A stretch of DNA of 64,000 nt. It comes from Polyangiaceae bacterium (GTDB lineage Bacteria > Myxococcota_A > Polyangia > Polyangiales > Polyangiaceae). Below the pieces are notes generated by a model. It saw only the letters and a list, made by a program, of their open reading frames with translations. It did no database searches and was not told where the DNA came from. Numbering within the stretch: the stretch's first letter is position 1; every line of letters begins with the position of its first letter. The stretch is from assembly GCA_022842465.1 (NCBI GenBank), contig JALHPN010000006.1:26125-90124 (forward strand). The letters run 5' to 3'. This document shows positions 1-9,276 of the stretch, one piece after another. The translations under genes and the position numbers were made by a program.

Positions 1-192
1 TCCGCCGTCGCGTCTCGTCCCCCCGAGCGCTCGTCGGTCATCCCGGGAGAGGTAGCACGTGACAGGCGACGAGGCCCGCCCGGGGCGGGCACCCTCGCGT
101 CCCGCCTCGAGCGCGCCACCAAGGACCTCGCCTGTCGGACGACGCTTCGCGCGTCACCAACGATTGCCGACAGGGCTGCGCCGACCCGCCGC

Positions 193-1071
193 TCAGGGTC
201 GCGTCCGCGACACGACGAGGTCGTGGGACGTCTCGCGGTCGCCTCGCAGGAAGGCGACCGTCGCGAACGCGGCCGACGCGAGCGCGATCGTCCCGGTCCC
301 TATCCCGAGCCCGACGAAGAACGGGTTCGGCGCACCGTCGTGGCGCGTCGCGAGGTGGAACATCGTCGCGCTCGAGACCCCTCCGACGACGGCGCCCGCG
401 ACGAGCCACCATCCAGTGCTCTTCCGCTCGATGGTGACCGCGCGGGCCCAGCGTACGTTGTCCATGGGAGTCGAAATCGTGACGCTCGGCGGGAAGATGT
501 AGTCGTCGTTCACCACCCAGCCAGAGGTTCCCGGCACCAGCGCGGCGTGCGTCTCGATCGACAAGCGCGGGGCCGCGCGGTCGAAGCGCCACGTCGCTGC
601 GTCCGAGCTCACCCACTTCCCCGGCCCACGGAGGTTCGCGTTCTCGAAACGGAGCTCGCTTCCCATCCGCTTCCAGACGACCAGCTTCTTGACGTAGTCG
701 GGATCGAGCGTCGGAGGCTCGTCGTCCCTCGGTATCCGCGCAACGTGGAGCTCGAGCGAGCCATCGTCTGCACGCGCCACGCGCGACTCGAGGTCGTGAC
801 GGTCAAGGAGTCGTCCCGTCGTGATGAGCATGGCTCGCCCCTGCCCTCGCTCGCCCTCCTCGAGAGTGACGGACGGCGGCCCATCACCGAGCACCGACCT
901 GCTCCGGAGCTGGACGCGAACCTGCGACGGATCGTGGAGCCCGAGATCGATGCGATCCGTCCGCGGATGACACGCGACCTGCGCGAGCGCGAGGACGCCG
1001 GAGCCGACGCTCAGGGCGGCCCGTGCGCGCGGCCTGTCGCTACGCGCGGGCGCTGAGAGCAGCAGGTGCAT
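193..1071 (-). CDS. Putative lipoprotein with two C-terminal membrane segments
   Basis: Unrecognised protein of 292 residues. I start it at 1071 because that Met opens a signal-like stretch (hydrophobic SVGSGVLALA, then a lipobox-like AQVAC with Cys about residue 34); longer readings upstream are arginine-rich and antisense to the next gene. The middle is soluble and mixed in charge. The C-terminal 70 residues contain two hydrophobic stretches (around WWLVAGAVVGGVSSATMF and GLGIGTGTIALASAAFATVAF), so the tail is probably membrane-embedded. It is divergent from another lipoprotein at 1238 that also ends in two hydrophobic segments, which suggests a related pair. No function is proposed. Confidence 0.6.
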   Translation of the reverse strand: MHLLLSAPARSDRPRARAALSVGSGVLALAQVACHPRTDRIDLGLHDPSQVRVQLRSRSVLGDGPPSVTLEEGERGQGRAMLITTGRLLDRHDLESRVARADDGSLELHVARIPRDDEPPTLDPDYVKKLVVWKRMGSELRFENANLRGPGKWVSSDAATWRFDRAAPRLSIETHAALVPGTSGWVVNDDYIFPPSVTISTPMDNVRWARAVTIERKSTGWWLVAGAVVGGVSSATMFHLATRHDGAPNPFFVGLGIGTGTIALASAAFATVAFLRGDRETSHDLVVSRTRP

Positions 1072-1237
1072 GGCGCCCGCCGAGCAACCCGCGTGCCCGT
1101 GCTCCACCGTCGACAAACGGAGCGCGAGCATCGTGGTGTGAACGAGGCCGGCGATGCAGTGCCTCGTTTCGCGACGCGGCCTCGAGGCAGATGCGGTCGG
1201 ACTCGAAGCCCGGCGTTCACGGCAGGCCGCGGCGACG

Positions 1238-1987
1238 ATGCTCGGTCGACGGTTCGCGGTGATCGCCCTCCTCTCGATGTCGGCCTGCTTCCCGCGCGAG
1301 CTCGAGCCGGCCGCCCCGCCCGCGGCCCTCGTGCCGAACGTTCCGTCGTTGCCCACCGAGCCCGCTCCGCCGCGACACGGCCGCGTGCTCCTCGCGACGG
1401 AGCGCGAGCCGGCGGTCGTGTCGCTCGTGAAGGAGGCGGAGACGGTAGAGGAGGTGCGCGTCACGGAAGGGTCGGCCGAGCCCGGAGCCGTGCACGTCGA
1501 ACCGACACGCGGGATCCGCCTCGTCGGCGCCGCGCCGCTCTGCGTGACGCCGTGTGCGGTGGATGTGCCGGTCGGCGCCCACCGCTTCGTCTTCGCGTCG
1601 ACGACGGACAGGACGCGCCGCAGCGTCACGACGCTCGGCGTGAGCGAGGGCACCACCGCGGTCCGCCACGTGATGGCGGAGACGAAGCCGATGGAGGCGA
1701 GCTGGTTGCTCGGCTTCTTCGGCGCGTTCGTCGGCACGCCTCTGACGCTCGGCGGGGCGACCGCCCTCGGCTTCGGGACCTTCGGGGACATCGAGCGGGC
1801 GCAGGACGCCCGCTCGATGCAGTTGATGGGCGGCGTGACGCTGGCCGTGGGAGCCGCGCTCCTCACGAGCGGCATCCTCGTGATGAGCGCCAACCGCGGG
1901 AGTCATCGCGAAGGGGCGACGACGACGTTCGCGGTCCCGCCGCGCGACCCGCTCGCGAGCGGGCGCGACGACGACGGCGGACCGTGA
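1238..1987 (+). CDS. Lipoprotein with PEGA-like segment and two C-terminal hydrophobic segments
   Basis: 249 residues starting at the Met of MLGRRFAVIALLSMSAC, a clear lipoprotein signal with Cys17 as the lipidation site; the open frame upstream to 1154 lacks protein-like character. A proline/alanine linker follows, then a short segment (APLCVTPCAVDVPVGAHRF) that resembles PEGA repeats, which are small surface domains. Two hydrophobic stretches lie at about residues 150-215. The gene is divergent from the lipoprotein at 193-1071, which has the same overall layout. Function unknown; an envelope location is inferred. Confidence 0.65.
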   Translation: MLGRRFAVIALLSMSACFPRELEPAAPPAALVPNVPSLPTEPAPPRHGRVLLATEREPAVVSLVKEAETVEEVRVTEGSAEPGAVHVEPTRGIRLVGAAPLCVTPCAVDVPVGAHRFVFASTTDRTRRSVTTLGVSEGTTAVRHVMAETKPMEASWLLGFFGAFVGTPLTLGGATALGFGTFGDIERAQDARSMQLMGGVTLAVGAALLTSGILVMSANRGSHREGATTTFAVPPRDPLASGRDDDGGP

Positions 1988-2194
1988 CGCGCGCGGGCCC
2001 GGACGCGCGGACCACTACTTCGCGGTGAAGATCGCCGCTTCGCCCGCGCCGAGCACCAGCCGGGGAGCGTGCAGAGTACAGCCAACGCGCGCTCGAGGCG
2101 GTGTAGACGACAGTGTCCGAATAGGCCGTCGGCGGGAGCTGTGTCGTCGCCGAGCGCAGCCTCGCGCTCGACACGGCGGCGCAGCCGCTCGACC

Positions 2195-2824
2195 ATGCTA
2201 CCCATGGCCTACGACCGCGGGTACTGGGAACAGCTCTGGGCAAAGACGCTGCGCGAGCACCCGGACAAGGTCGCGCAGCGCCCGCCGAATGCGCACCTGA
2301 TCGCCGAGGTCGCCAGCCTTCGTCCGGGGCGCGCGCTCGACGCAGGTTGCGGTCACGGAGCGGAGACGCTGTGGCTCGCCGCGCACGGATGGGAAGTCAC
2401 GGCGGTCGATTTCTCGGAGAGCGCGCTCGCGCATGCTCGGTCGATGGCCGATGCGTTGGGACCCGACATCGCGGGACGCATCACATGGGTCGAGGGCGAT
2501 CTGGCGGTGTGGACGCCGCCGCGAGACCAGTTCGACCTGGTGGTGTGCCTCTATGTTCATGCCGCGGGATCGGTGGACGAAGTGGTGCGGCGCCTCGCGA
2601 GCGGAGTCGCGCGCGGCGGGACGTTGTTCATGATCGGCCACCGCCCGATCGATCCCGCGACGGGAAAGCCGACCGCCGCGGCGGGTCAGGTGCAAGTCTC
2701 CGTCGAGAGCGCGACCGCCGCGCTCGCTCCGAGTCGATGGGAGCTCATGGTAGCGGAGGAGCGCACGCGGGCCGTCGCGGGGACGGGAGTCGATGCGGTG
2801 ATCCTCGCCAGACGCGTCACATGA
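2195..2824 (+). CDS. SAM-dependent methyltransferase (class I, small)
   Basis: 209 residues with the Rossmann methyltransferase fold: motif I is LDAGCGHGAETLWLA (about residues 49-63), followed by the acidic end of strand 2 (VTAVDFSESALAHAR), a motif II-like GDLAVW and DLVVCLYVHAAGS. The protein resembles the small TehB/methyltransferase-11/25 group, which transfers methyl from S-adenosylmethionine to small molecules or metals. I start at ATG 2195; ATG 2204 (MAYDRGYWEQLW) is equally possible and neither has a strong ribosome site. The end lies 66 bp from the convergent TetR gene. Substrate cannot be deduced. Confidence 0.85.
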   Translation: MLPMAYDRGYWEQLWAKTLREHPDKVAQRPPNAHLIAEVASLRPGRALDAGCGHGAETLWLAAHGWEVTAVDFSESALAHARSMADALGPDIAGRITWVEGDLAVWTPPRDQFDLVVCLYVHAAGSVDEVVRRLASGVARGGTLFMIGHRPIDPATGKPTAAAGQVQVSVESATAALAPSRWELMVAEERTRAVAGTGVDAVILARRVT

Positions 2825-2889
2825 GGCCGCGAGCGCACGCCTCGAGGGGGCATCGAACCGCGCCCGGCGCGCTGGGCTGCGCGACCACC

Positions 2890-3498
2890 TCATCGGGTCC
2901 GCCCAGGCTTCGTCGCGAAGCCCGAGAGGATTGACGAGACGGCGTCGTTCCAAACCGAACGAGCTTCCCTCGGCGAACCAAGCGCTCCCGCGATCTCCAG
3001 CGACGCGAGACCATGGAGGAGCGCCCAGACCTCGTTGACGACAGCTTCACGCTCGCGACCGACGATCCGCTTCTGCGCGATCGCGCGATCGATCGCGTCG
3101 TAGACGCGTACGAGTCCGCCCCGGGCCCGTGCTTTCGCCTCGGGCAGTGGCGTGAACCCGGGCACGGGGCGGCCGACGACCAGTGGGTAGAGATGCGGGT
3201 GCTCTAGGGCCGCCTCTCGGTACGCGTGCGCGAGCAGGAGCAGCTCCGCGATCGGATCTTCGTCGCGCCGAACCGCGAAGTGGCGCTTGGCCAGAGTGTC
3301 CGCCATCTCGAGGTACATCGCCGAGATGAGCCCGTCCTTGCCGCCAAACACGCTGTACACCGCTCGCGTCGTTGTCCCCACCGCGTCCGCGAGCCGGCGT
3401 ATCGAGAGCGCCTCCGGGCCCTCCTGCGAGAGGAGCTCCCCAGCGGCCTCGATCAGCCGCGCCTTCGTCTCCGCACCGTGTTCTTTCGGGCGTCCCAT
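2890..3498 (-). CDS. TetR/AcrR-family transcriptional regulator
   Basis: 202 residues beginning MGRPKEHG at 3498; 12 extra in-frame codons upstream are less likely because they run into the intergenic operator. The N-terminal 60 residues are a TetR HTH (LIEAAGELLSQEGPEALSIR, then DAVGTTTRAVYSVFGGKDGL). The C-terminal part (LLLAHAYREAALEHPHLYPLV) matches the WHG-type ligand-binding domain of many TetR proteins. It is divergent from the hydrolase gene at 3544 with only 45 bp between, so it probably represses that gene and itself. The ligand is unknown. Confidence 0.88.
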   Translation of the reverse strand: MGRPKEHGAETKARLIEAAGELLSQEGPEALSIRRLADAVGTTTRAVYSVFGGKDGLISAMYLEMADTLAKRHFAVRRDEDPIAELLLLAHAYREAALEHPHLYPLVVGRPVPGFTPLPEAKARARGGLVRVYDAIDRAIAQKRIVGREREAVVNEVWALLHGLASLEIAGALGSPREARSVWNDAVSSILSGFATKPGRTR

Positions 3499-3543
3499 CA
3501 CTTGACAGAATAACGCAACGATGTAACGAAACACTGTAACAAA
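3499..3543. promoter_or_regulatory. Divergent promoter/operator between TetR and hydrolase genes
   Basis: This 45-bp gap is strikingly AT-rich for the region. It holds a TTGACA box (3502-3507) on the + strand and repeated GTAAC-type words: ATAACG at 3510-3515, GTAACG at 3523-3528 and GTAACA at 3536-3541, the last three spaced 13 bp apart start to start. Regular 13-bp direct repeats beside a TetR gene are a plausible operator, although TetR sites are more often palindromic. The untranslated leader of the hydrolase must be very short. Confidence 0.5.
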
Positions 3544-4785
3544 ATGTTCCTGCCTGTCCTCGGATGGCTCGTCCTCACACCGGTCGCCCTCCTGGCGCTC
3601 CTGCGCTCACCGGCGGAGGCGGCCGTCGCGGCCGCGGTCACGGGAGCGCTCGCGAGCGCATCGACATGCTGGTCTCGGACGCTTCGCCACCTGATCCCCC
3701 TTTCCGCGGTCCCGAGCGCGTTGAGCTGGGGCGCCTGCGCGTGGCTCGTCGCGTGGCTCGTTCCGAGTCCCTGGTTCGTCGTGGCATTTCCGGCCGCGAT
3801 GGTCGTGGCGACGCTTCCGCTGCGTCTCATCGGCGCGCCGCAGTTCGTGAGCAACCCCTTGGTTCGAACGCAGGAGCGGTGGCTATTCGTGGTGCACACC
3901 GCGCGGTTCGGCGGCGATCTCACGACGACCGGCCTACTCGCGACCGCAGGCGCATCTCTCGCCCTCGGTATCCGCGGCGACCTCCTCCCCGCAGCCGTGG
4001 GCGGGGCAATCGTCGCGTTGATGCTCACGCTCGGATGGGCAAGCTATCGTCGCGCGGTCCAGCGTATGGCTCGCGGTCGTCGCCTGCGCGTCGCGGCGGT
4101 GGTGGTCGACGGAAGGCCACCCGCAAACGGCGAGCTCACGGGTCTCTGGCCCGGCGAGTCGTCCGAGTACCGCGATGTAGCGGGAACGCTCGCGCGCTAC
4201 CGATCGCACGTCGAGACGGCAGCTCACGAAGGCGCGTCGTTGATCGTCCTTCCAGAAGCGAGCGCGTGGCTCCTAGGGGACGACCGCGCGCACTTCCGTC
4301 AGCAAATCGAGGCCTGGGCGAGCGGGCTCGAGGTCACAATCGTCGCGCCGTACTTCGACGCGACCACGCCGAAGAACATGCTCCTCGTAATCGATCGGAC
4401 CGGTGTGGTCGGCAGCTACGAGAAGCAGCATCCCGCGCGCGGGATCGAGCCACCGTGCACGAACAAGATGGAGGTCGGGCCCTTCGTGTCCCAGAGCGGA
4501 CTGGCGGTCTCGACCGCGATCTGCGTGGATCTCGACTACGCGGACACGGCGCGTTCGGCGAGGACTGCAGGCGCGGTATTGGCCGCTCCGTCGAACGACT
4601 GGCACGGCAGCTTTGCCTTGATTCATCACCGAAGCGCCGTATGGGCCGCCGTCGTCGGCGGCGTCCCCATCGTCCGCGCGACCGGGCACGGGATCTCGGC
4701 GATTTACGACAGTGCAGGCCGCGTCGTCGGTCAGCAAACAAGCGCTGATGGTCCCGTCGTTCTCGTCCGCAACGTCAGCGTTTGA
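3544..4785 (+). CDS. Membrane-bound carbon-nitrogen hydrolase, apolipoprotein N-acyltransferase-like
   Basis: 413 residues. The N-terminal 165 or so carry several hydrophobic helices (e.g. LGWLVLTPVALLALL, LVAWLVPSPWFVVAFPAAMVV). The C-terminal 225 are a nitrilase-fold domain with the Glu-Lys-Cys triad visible: E238 (IVLPEAS), K294 (GSYEKQHP) and C327 (TAICVDLDY). This is the architecture of Lnt, which N-acylates lipoproteins, but Lnt is usually about 500 residues, so this is a shorter paralogue. Divergence from a TetR gene suggests an inducible accessory enzyme rather than the housekeeping copy. Amidase activity on another membrane substrate is an alternative. Confidence 0.8.
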   Translation: MFLPVLGWLVLTPVALLALLRSPAEAAVAAAVTGALASASTCWSRTLRHLIPLSAVPSALSWGACAWLVAWLVPSPWFVVAFPAAMVVATLPLRLIGAPQFVSNPLVRTQERWLFVVHTARFGGDLTTTGLLATAGASLALGIRGDLLPAAVGGAIVALMLTLGWASYRRAVQRMARGRRLRVAAVVVDGRPPANGELTGLWPGESSEYRDVAGTLARYRSHVETAAHEGASLIVLPEASAWLLGDDRAHFRQQIEAWASGLEVTIVAPYFDATTPKNMLLVIDRTGVVGSYEKQHPARGIEPPCTNKMEVGPFVSQSGLAVSTAICVDLDYADTARSARTAGAVLAAPSNDWHGSFALIHHRSAVWAAVVGGVPIVRATGHGISAIYDSAGRVVGQQTSADGPVVLVRNVSV

Positions 4786-5190
4786 GTGGGTATCTCCATG
4801 GAGGACGCGGCGTGCTCGGTTTCTCGTGGGGTCCACCGTGGATTGCACTGCATCCGGCGCGGGCCGCGTCTGGCACCGCCGCGGCTTCAGCCGCTTCTGG
4901 GCTCGGCGGTCTCGTTGCGCGGGCCGCCAGCGCTCGATGGCGATCGGACGGAAGAACCACTACGGGTCGCGGCCGCGCCGTGGACCGAGGTGGCAGCGGT
5001 GCTGTATTCGCTCATCGAGTCGGCGAAGCGCGTCGGTGTCGATCCTGCCGACTGCCTGTCGTGCCGCGCAAGCCGCCGTCGCCGGCCAAGAGCCGCAGCT
5101 CCCGCACGAGCTCCGCGACGCCTAGCACGCGAGTCCTCGCCGCTCACGACGTGGCACGGCGAGGTGTCATGACCCGCGTGATCCCCGCCG
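4786..5190. other. Intergenic stretch without a convincing gene
   Basis: About 400 bases between the hydrolase and the convergent kinase gene. Several open frames cross it on both strands, but all have the arginine/alanine-rich composition of noncoding high-GC DNA and none has a recognisable domain. I see no RNA gene or strong terminator here. Confidence 0.5.
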
Positions 5191-7182
5191 TCAGGCCGTG
5201 ATCTTCTCGGCCTCCGCGGCGTCGAGCGCGGAGCGGACGGCGCGGAGCAGGTCGGCCTCGAGGAACGGCTTCGGGAGCAGGAGCGCCCCTTCCTCGAGCA
5301 CCCCGTGCCGGGAGATCGTCTCGTCGTCGTAGCCTGACATGAAGAGGACCCGGGGCACCCCGTAGTCCTCTCGGAGCCGAGTGGCGAGATCGCGCCCGGA
5401 CATCTGCGGCATGATGACGTCCGTGAGCAGGAGATCGATCGCGCCGCGGCGCGCTTCGCAGATCGCGATGGCCTCCTCGGGAGTCCCCGCGTCGACCGCG
5501 ACGTAGCGTTGCCGCTGGAGCAGCTGGCAGACGAGGTGCCGGCTCGTCTTCGAGTCGTCCACCACGAGGACGGTCTCGCCGCGACCGAGCGCGGGGGCCG
5601 TGGAGGGCGCGGCCTCGACCGGCGAAGCGACCGGTACCGGCGACGTGATCGCCGGGAAGAAGAGGTCGATCGTGGTGCCGACGCCGACCTCGGTGGACAG
5701 GCGCGCGTGGCCCCCGGCCTGACGGACGATCCCGTGGACGCTCGAGAGGCCGAGGCCCGTGCCCGACGCGCCCTTGGTCGTGAAGAAGGGCTCGAACGCC
5801 CGGGCGGCCACGTCCGACGGCATCCCAGCGCCGTCGTCCTGGATGCGGACGTGCACGTAGCGCCCCGGCTGCACGTCGATGAAGTGCGCCGCTTGCTCCT
5901 GACCGATGTCGACGTTGTCGGCGGAGATGAGCAGCCTGCCCCCGCGCGGCATCGCGTCCCGCGCGTTGAGCGTGAGGTTCAGAAAGACTTGCTCGATCTG
6001 CGGGAGCCCGACGCGGACGACCTCGAGATCGTCGTCGAGCTCGAGCACGAGCTCGATGCTGTCGCCGATCGTCTGCCTGAGCAGGCCCTCCAGCCCCACG
6101 ATCACGTCCGTCAGGATCAGCGGGACGGGAGTCACGATGTCGCGGCGTCCCACGAGGAGCATCTGGCGTGTGAGGTGCGCCGCGCGCTGCGCCGTCGAGA
6201 CGAGCTCGTCGAGCTTCTCGCGCTGACCGGGATCCACGATCTCGTGCCGCAAGAGGGCCGCGTAGTTGAGGATGATCGCGAGCAGGTTGTTGAAGTCGTG
6301 CGCGACGCCGCCGGCGAGGCGCGCCACGTTCTCCATGCTCCGCGCCTGCACGAGCTCGGCCTCGAGTTGCTCGCGCTGCCGGTCGGAGCGCGCGCGCTCG
6401 ATGGCGTTGACGAAGATCTCTCCCGCGATCCGGAGGAGCGCGACGTCCGCCTTCGGCCAGCTCTTGCGCCGCCGCACGGAGTCGAAGCCGACGAAGCCCA
6501 CCACCCTGTCCTGGTAGATCATCGGGATCGCCAGGACCGAGAGGATGCCCTGCTCCTGGAGGAAGCGCCGCTCCTCCTCCGGGAGCAGGTCCACGTCCGG
6601 GACGTCGATGACGCTCCGCGCACGCATGTTGCGCGCCCACCAAGGCAGGGTCGTGAGCAGGAGCCCCTGGAGCATGTCGATCTGCGGCTCGATCCCCTCT
6701 GCGCACCACTCGTGGGTGTTGTCCATCGCGGCGCCGTCAGGCGTCGAGCGGAAGATGTAGGCGCGGTCGACGCCCGCGAACTCGCCGATGGAGCGCAGCG
6801 CCGCCGTGAGCTCGCGGTCGATCTCCTCGCCCGCGAGGTTCACGAATTTCGTCGAGAGCTCGGTGATGAGCTCCTGGAACGCGCGCCGGCGCCCGGGCGT
6901 CTCCCCGACCTCCCCCTCCGTGAAGAGGAGCGACACTGCCCCCTCCACACTGCCGTCCGTCGTGGCGACCAGCGGCGCGTAGAGGCACTCGTAGACCTGA
7001 CCGTCGCGCTCGACCGCGAAGCTCGACGTTTCGCCGGCGAGAGCGCGCGCGACGTGCTCCGCTTCTGCGCGCTCCGGCTCACCCCCAGACGCAGGGGAGC
7101 CGCCGGCGAGCCGCCCGCGCGTGCGGAGAGCTCCGTCCGTACCCCAGACCTGCAGAGCCGTCAGCCGCCTTGGCACTTTCAC
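5191..7182 (-). CDS. Hybrid sensor histidine kinase (PAS-like, GAF, HisKA, HATPase, receiver)
   Basis: 663 residues, cytosolic (no membrane segment). The order is an N-terminal PAS-like region (1-100), a GAF domain (about 105-265, ending around VLAIPMIYQDRVVGFVGFDS), a phosphoacceptor domain with H295 in the box VAHDFNNLL, an ATPase domain (N-box LNLTLNARDAM, G-boxes DDGAGMP and GTGLGLSSV) and a C-terminal receiver with the acidic pair VVDDS, phosphoacceptor D588 (LLTDVIMP) and K in LPKPF. It should autophosphorylate and pass phosphate to its own receiver; there is no HPt domain or partner regulator nearby, so an orphan in a phosphorelay is likely. Two tandem 14-bp repeats sit just upstream of the start. 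Confidence 0.93.
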   Translation of the reverse strand: MKVPRRLTALQVWGTDGALRTRGRLAGGSPASGGEPERAEAEHVARALAGETSSFAVERDGQVYECLYAPLVATTDGSVEGAVSLLFTEGEVGETPGRRRAFQELITELSTKFVNLAGEEIDRELTAALRSIGEFAGVDRAYIFRSTPDGAAMDNTHEWCAEGIEPQIDMLQGLLLTTLPWWARNMRARSVIDVPDVDLLPEEERRFLQEQGILSVLAIPMIYQDRVVGFVGFDSVRRRKSWPKADVALLRIAGEIFVNAIERARSDRQREQLEAELVQARSMENVARLAGGVAHDFNNLLAIILNYAALLRHEIVDPGQREKLDELVSTAQRAAHLTRQMLLVGRRDIVTPVPLILTDVIVGLEGLLRQTIGDSIELVLELDDDLEVVRVGLPQIEQVFLNLTLNARDAMPRGGRLLISADNVDIGQEQAAHFIDVQPGRYVHVRIQDDGAGMPSDVAARAFEPFFTTKGASGTGLGLSSVHGIVRQAGGHARLSTEVGVGTTIDLFFPAITSPVPVASPVEAAPSTAPALGRGETVLVVDDSKTSRHLVCQLLQRQRYVAVDAGTPEEAIAICEARRGAIDLLLTDVIMPQMSGRDLATRLREDYGVPRVLFMSGYDDETISRHGVLEEGALLLPKPFLEADLLRAVRSALDAAEAEKITA

Positions 7183-7192
7183 CGCCCCCTAG

Positions 7193-7220
7193 TCAGTGCA
7201 CCGCGATCAGTGTACCGCGA
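7193..7220. repeat. Tandem 14-bp direct repeat upstream of kinase gene
   Basis: Two adjacent copies of TCAGTGNACCGCGA (7193-7206 and 7207-7220; N is C then T). They lie 11 bp upstream of the kinase start codon at 7182, so they fall in its leader or promoter. Either a regulator-binding repeat or a duplication scar from the neighbouring transposon remnant is possible. Confidence 0.6.
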
Positions 7221-7469
7221 AACGCACTCGGTACCGCACAGGGCAGAGCGAAAGGACACGCCTGCGGCGGGACGGCGAATGTCGAGCTTGCGCCTGCGGC
7301 GGGACGGCCTGAAGTCGTCGGCCTTTCGTCATGAGCGCACACGAGCTCACGAGATCCGGCCACCGAGACGCGGCGCGACGCATCGGCTTGCCGCCGCTCC
7401 AGCACGCCGTCACCACCGGCGGCCTTCTCGCCCTCGCGCCGCTCCTCGGTTGCTCGTCGACACCGGCGC

Positions 7470-8465
7470 GTGGTGGCGTGGCTCGCGCGCCGAGGCCTGC
7501 TCCGTGACGAGCACGCCTCGAACGAGTCGCCGCGTTGCAGCCCGCGTGAAGCCATGACCCTCGCGGGGATGCAGCGCGGCACGCTCGAGATGGCGAAGGA
7601 GCCCACGCGCCCTGGCGAGCCCGCCGTGACCGAGCTTGCCGCATGGCCCCCTCGCGCCAGCGACGCCGCGGTGCACGAGCGCGTCGACCTGCACGCCAGC
7701 GTCCATGTCCCTGCCCACGACGACCGCGCGCGCGAGCGCCTGTGCCGCTACCTCGCCCGTCCGGCCTCTTACCCCTTCGGGTATCGCGAAGCGCGTTCCC
7801 CGGCGCGCTTCGGCGTGCGTCGCGATGGCCTCGTCGTCTACCGGGTGAAGCGCACCGGGCGTGGACGCGTCACGCAGCGGGGGATGACGCCGAGGGGGTG
7901 TCTCGCGCGTCTCGCGGCGATGGTGCCCCCGCCGCGGTATCCGCTTCTTCGGCTGCACGGGGTGCTTGCGCCCCGCCACGCATGGCGCGCGCGCGCCGTA
8001 CCGTGCCCGCCCGAATCGCATGCAAGGTGCACGAGCTCCTCGCCTCCGAACCGCGCGTACTCCAAGGCGGAAGTGACGGCAGGTGCAGAGCTGGCGGCCG
8101 CCGTCGTTCCGCCGCCTACGCTCCCGAGGCCGTCCGGCCCGCGTGGGACGGGCGAGGCGGCGCTCGTCCCGACCACGGAGCTGGTGCCGACCCGGGCCCT
8201 GCTCGAGACCGGCGCAGCGTCTCAGGTGGCGCCGAACATCCTGTCCGTCCCGCACTGGGCGCGACTTGTCGGCGGCGAGCTCTACGCGCCGATGTCGCGT
8301 CTCGACTGGGCAACCCTCTTGCGCCGCACCTTCGACGTGGACGTGAAGCACTGCCTCGCGTGCGGTGGCCGCAGGACCGTCCGCGCTGTCGTGACCGCCG
8401 CGGCCGCCATCGCCCGCCTGCTCGGCGCGCTCCGTCGCTCGCGCGATCCGCCCGCCGCCGCCTGA
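7470..8465 (+). pseudogene. IS91-type (Y2) transposase, C-terminal remnant
   Basis: A 331-codon frame that matches the C-terminal half of IS91-family transposases: RERLCRYLARP, RMTPRGCLARLAAMVPPP-like text, YPLLRLHGVLAPRH and, after a linker, LDWATLLRRTFDVDVKHC with a terminal CxxCGG zinc knuckle. The N-terminal zinc finger and the HUH/Y2 catalytic region that full-length enzymes (about 400-500 residues) carry upstream are missing; sequence before 7470 is in other frames. It is therefore a dead fragment, and no terminal repeats or ori/ter ends were recognised. A duplicated 17-bp GC motif (7260-7276 and 7290-7306) lies just upstream. Confidence 0.75.
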
Positions 8466-8682
8466 CCTCGCTCGGGGCGCTGCGCGATACGTCGCGCCGT
8501 GGCCGCCACGTGCCCGGCGCGCGCCGAACGCCCCTCCCTTGTCCAGCGCAAGCGGGAAAACGCCCCCATGACGGTAGGCGCGCGGGCCCAGCGACTCTTC
8601 CTTGGGAGCCTTGCCCCGCTATCTCGTCCTACTCTCCTTCGGCCGACCGCCGCTCTCGACCGTGAGGCCGTCGCGGCTCCGC

Positions 8683-9276
8683 TCAAGGCGCCGTGACGAC
8701 GTTGTAGTTCCCGCCGCTCTCGTCGATCGCTCCGCCGACCAGCTCGAGCACCGCCGGGGAGATCGAGATGAGCCGCAGGCGCGTGCGGACGTGCGCGCTC
8801 TTGCCCAGCGCGCTCGCGCGCACGCTCGCGTAGGCGCCGCACGCGTCCGCGGACCCGACGCGGATCTCCGCCATCGAAGACTGCCGTACAGTGCCGAGCC
8901 GGAGTCCGGACGTGCAGTCGCCGAGCACGAGCCGCCCGCTCTCCGTCTGGTCGTCGATCACGTCGATCTGCGTGCCTGGGGCCTCGCACGACCTTCCGTC
9001 CTCCCCGAGAACGGTCACGTTCTCACTGGCCTCGCCAGGCGAGGGGTCTGCCTTCCGGACGACGCGTACGCGCTCGGAGATCGTGCATCCGAACGCGCTC
9101 GGCGCCTGCCACGACGGCGCGAACGGCCCGGTGGCCCCGAACCAGGGCCATGGGTTCGTCGTGCGGATCTCCTCCGTTCCGTCTTCGTCGGCGCACCCGA
9201 TGTTGGCGAGCGACGCGACGAACACGAGCGCGACGATGACACGAGCAAACACGGACGTGCGCGGGCGGAAGCTCAT
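8683..9276 (-). CDS. Lipoprotein of unknown function
   Basis: 197 residues with a good lipoprotein signal (MSFRPRTSVFARVIVALVFVA, lipobox NIGC, then acidic DEDGTEE). The mature protein contains several Cys residues (FGCTISERV, GRSCEAPG, GDCTSG, DACGAY), which suggests disulfides and an exported location. No family is recognised. The start at 9276 is chosen because it opens directly into the signal peptide. The flanking genes are on the other strand, so it is probably transcribed alone. Confidence 0.65.
   Translation of the reverse strand: MSFRPRTSVFARVIVALVFVASLANIGCADEDGTEEIRTTNPWPWFGATGPFAPSWQAPSAFGCTISERVRVVRKADPSPGEASENVTVLGEDGRSCEAPGTQIDVIDDQTESGRLVLGDCTSGLRLGTVRQSSMAEIRVGSADACGAYASVRASALGKSAHVRTRLRLISISPAVLELVGGAIDESGGNYNVVTAP

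Noticed and set aside
193..1893. 566-residue leftward ORF covering the first two genes
   Set aside because: Its upstream half is antisense to the lipoprotein at 1238-1987 and Arg/Ser-rich; only the part from 1071 down looks like a protein.
5509..7557. 682-residue rightward ORF opposite the sensor kinase
   Set aside because: It is the antisense of a clear hybrid histidine kinase and has the Arg/Asp/Val-rich composition of high-GC shadow frames.
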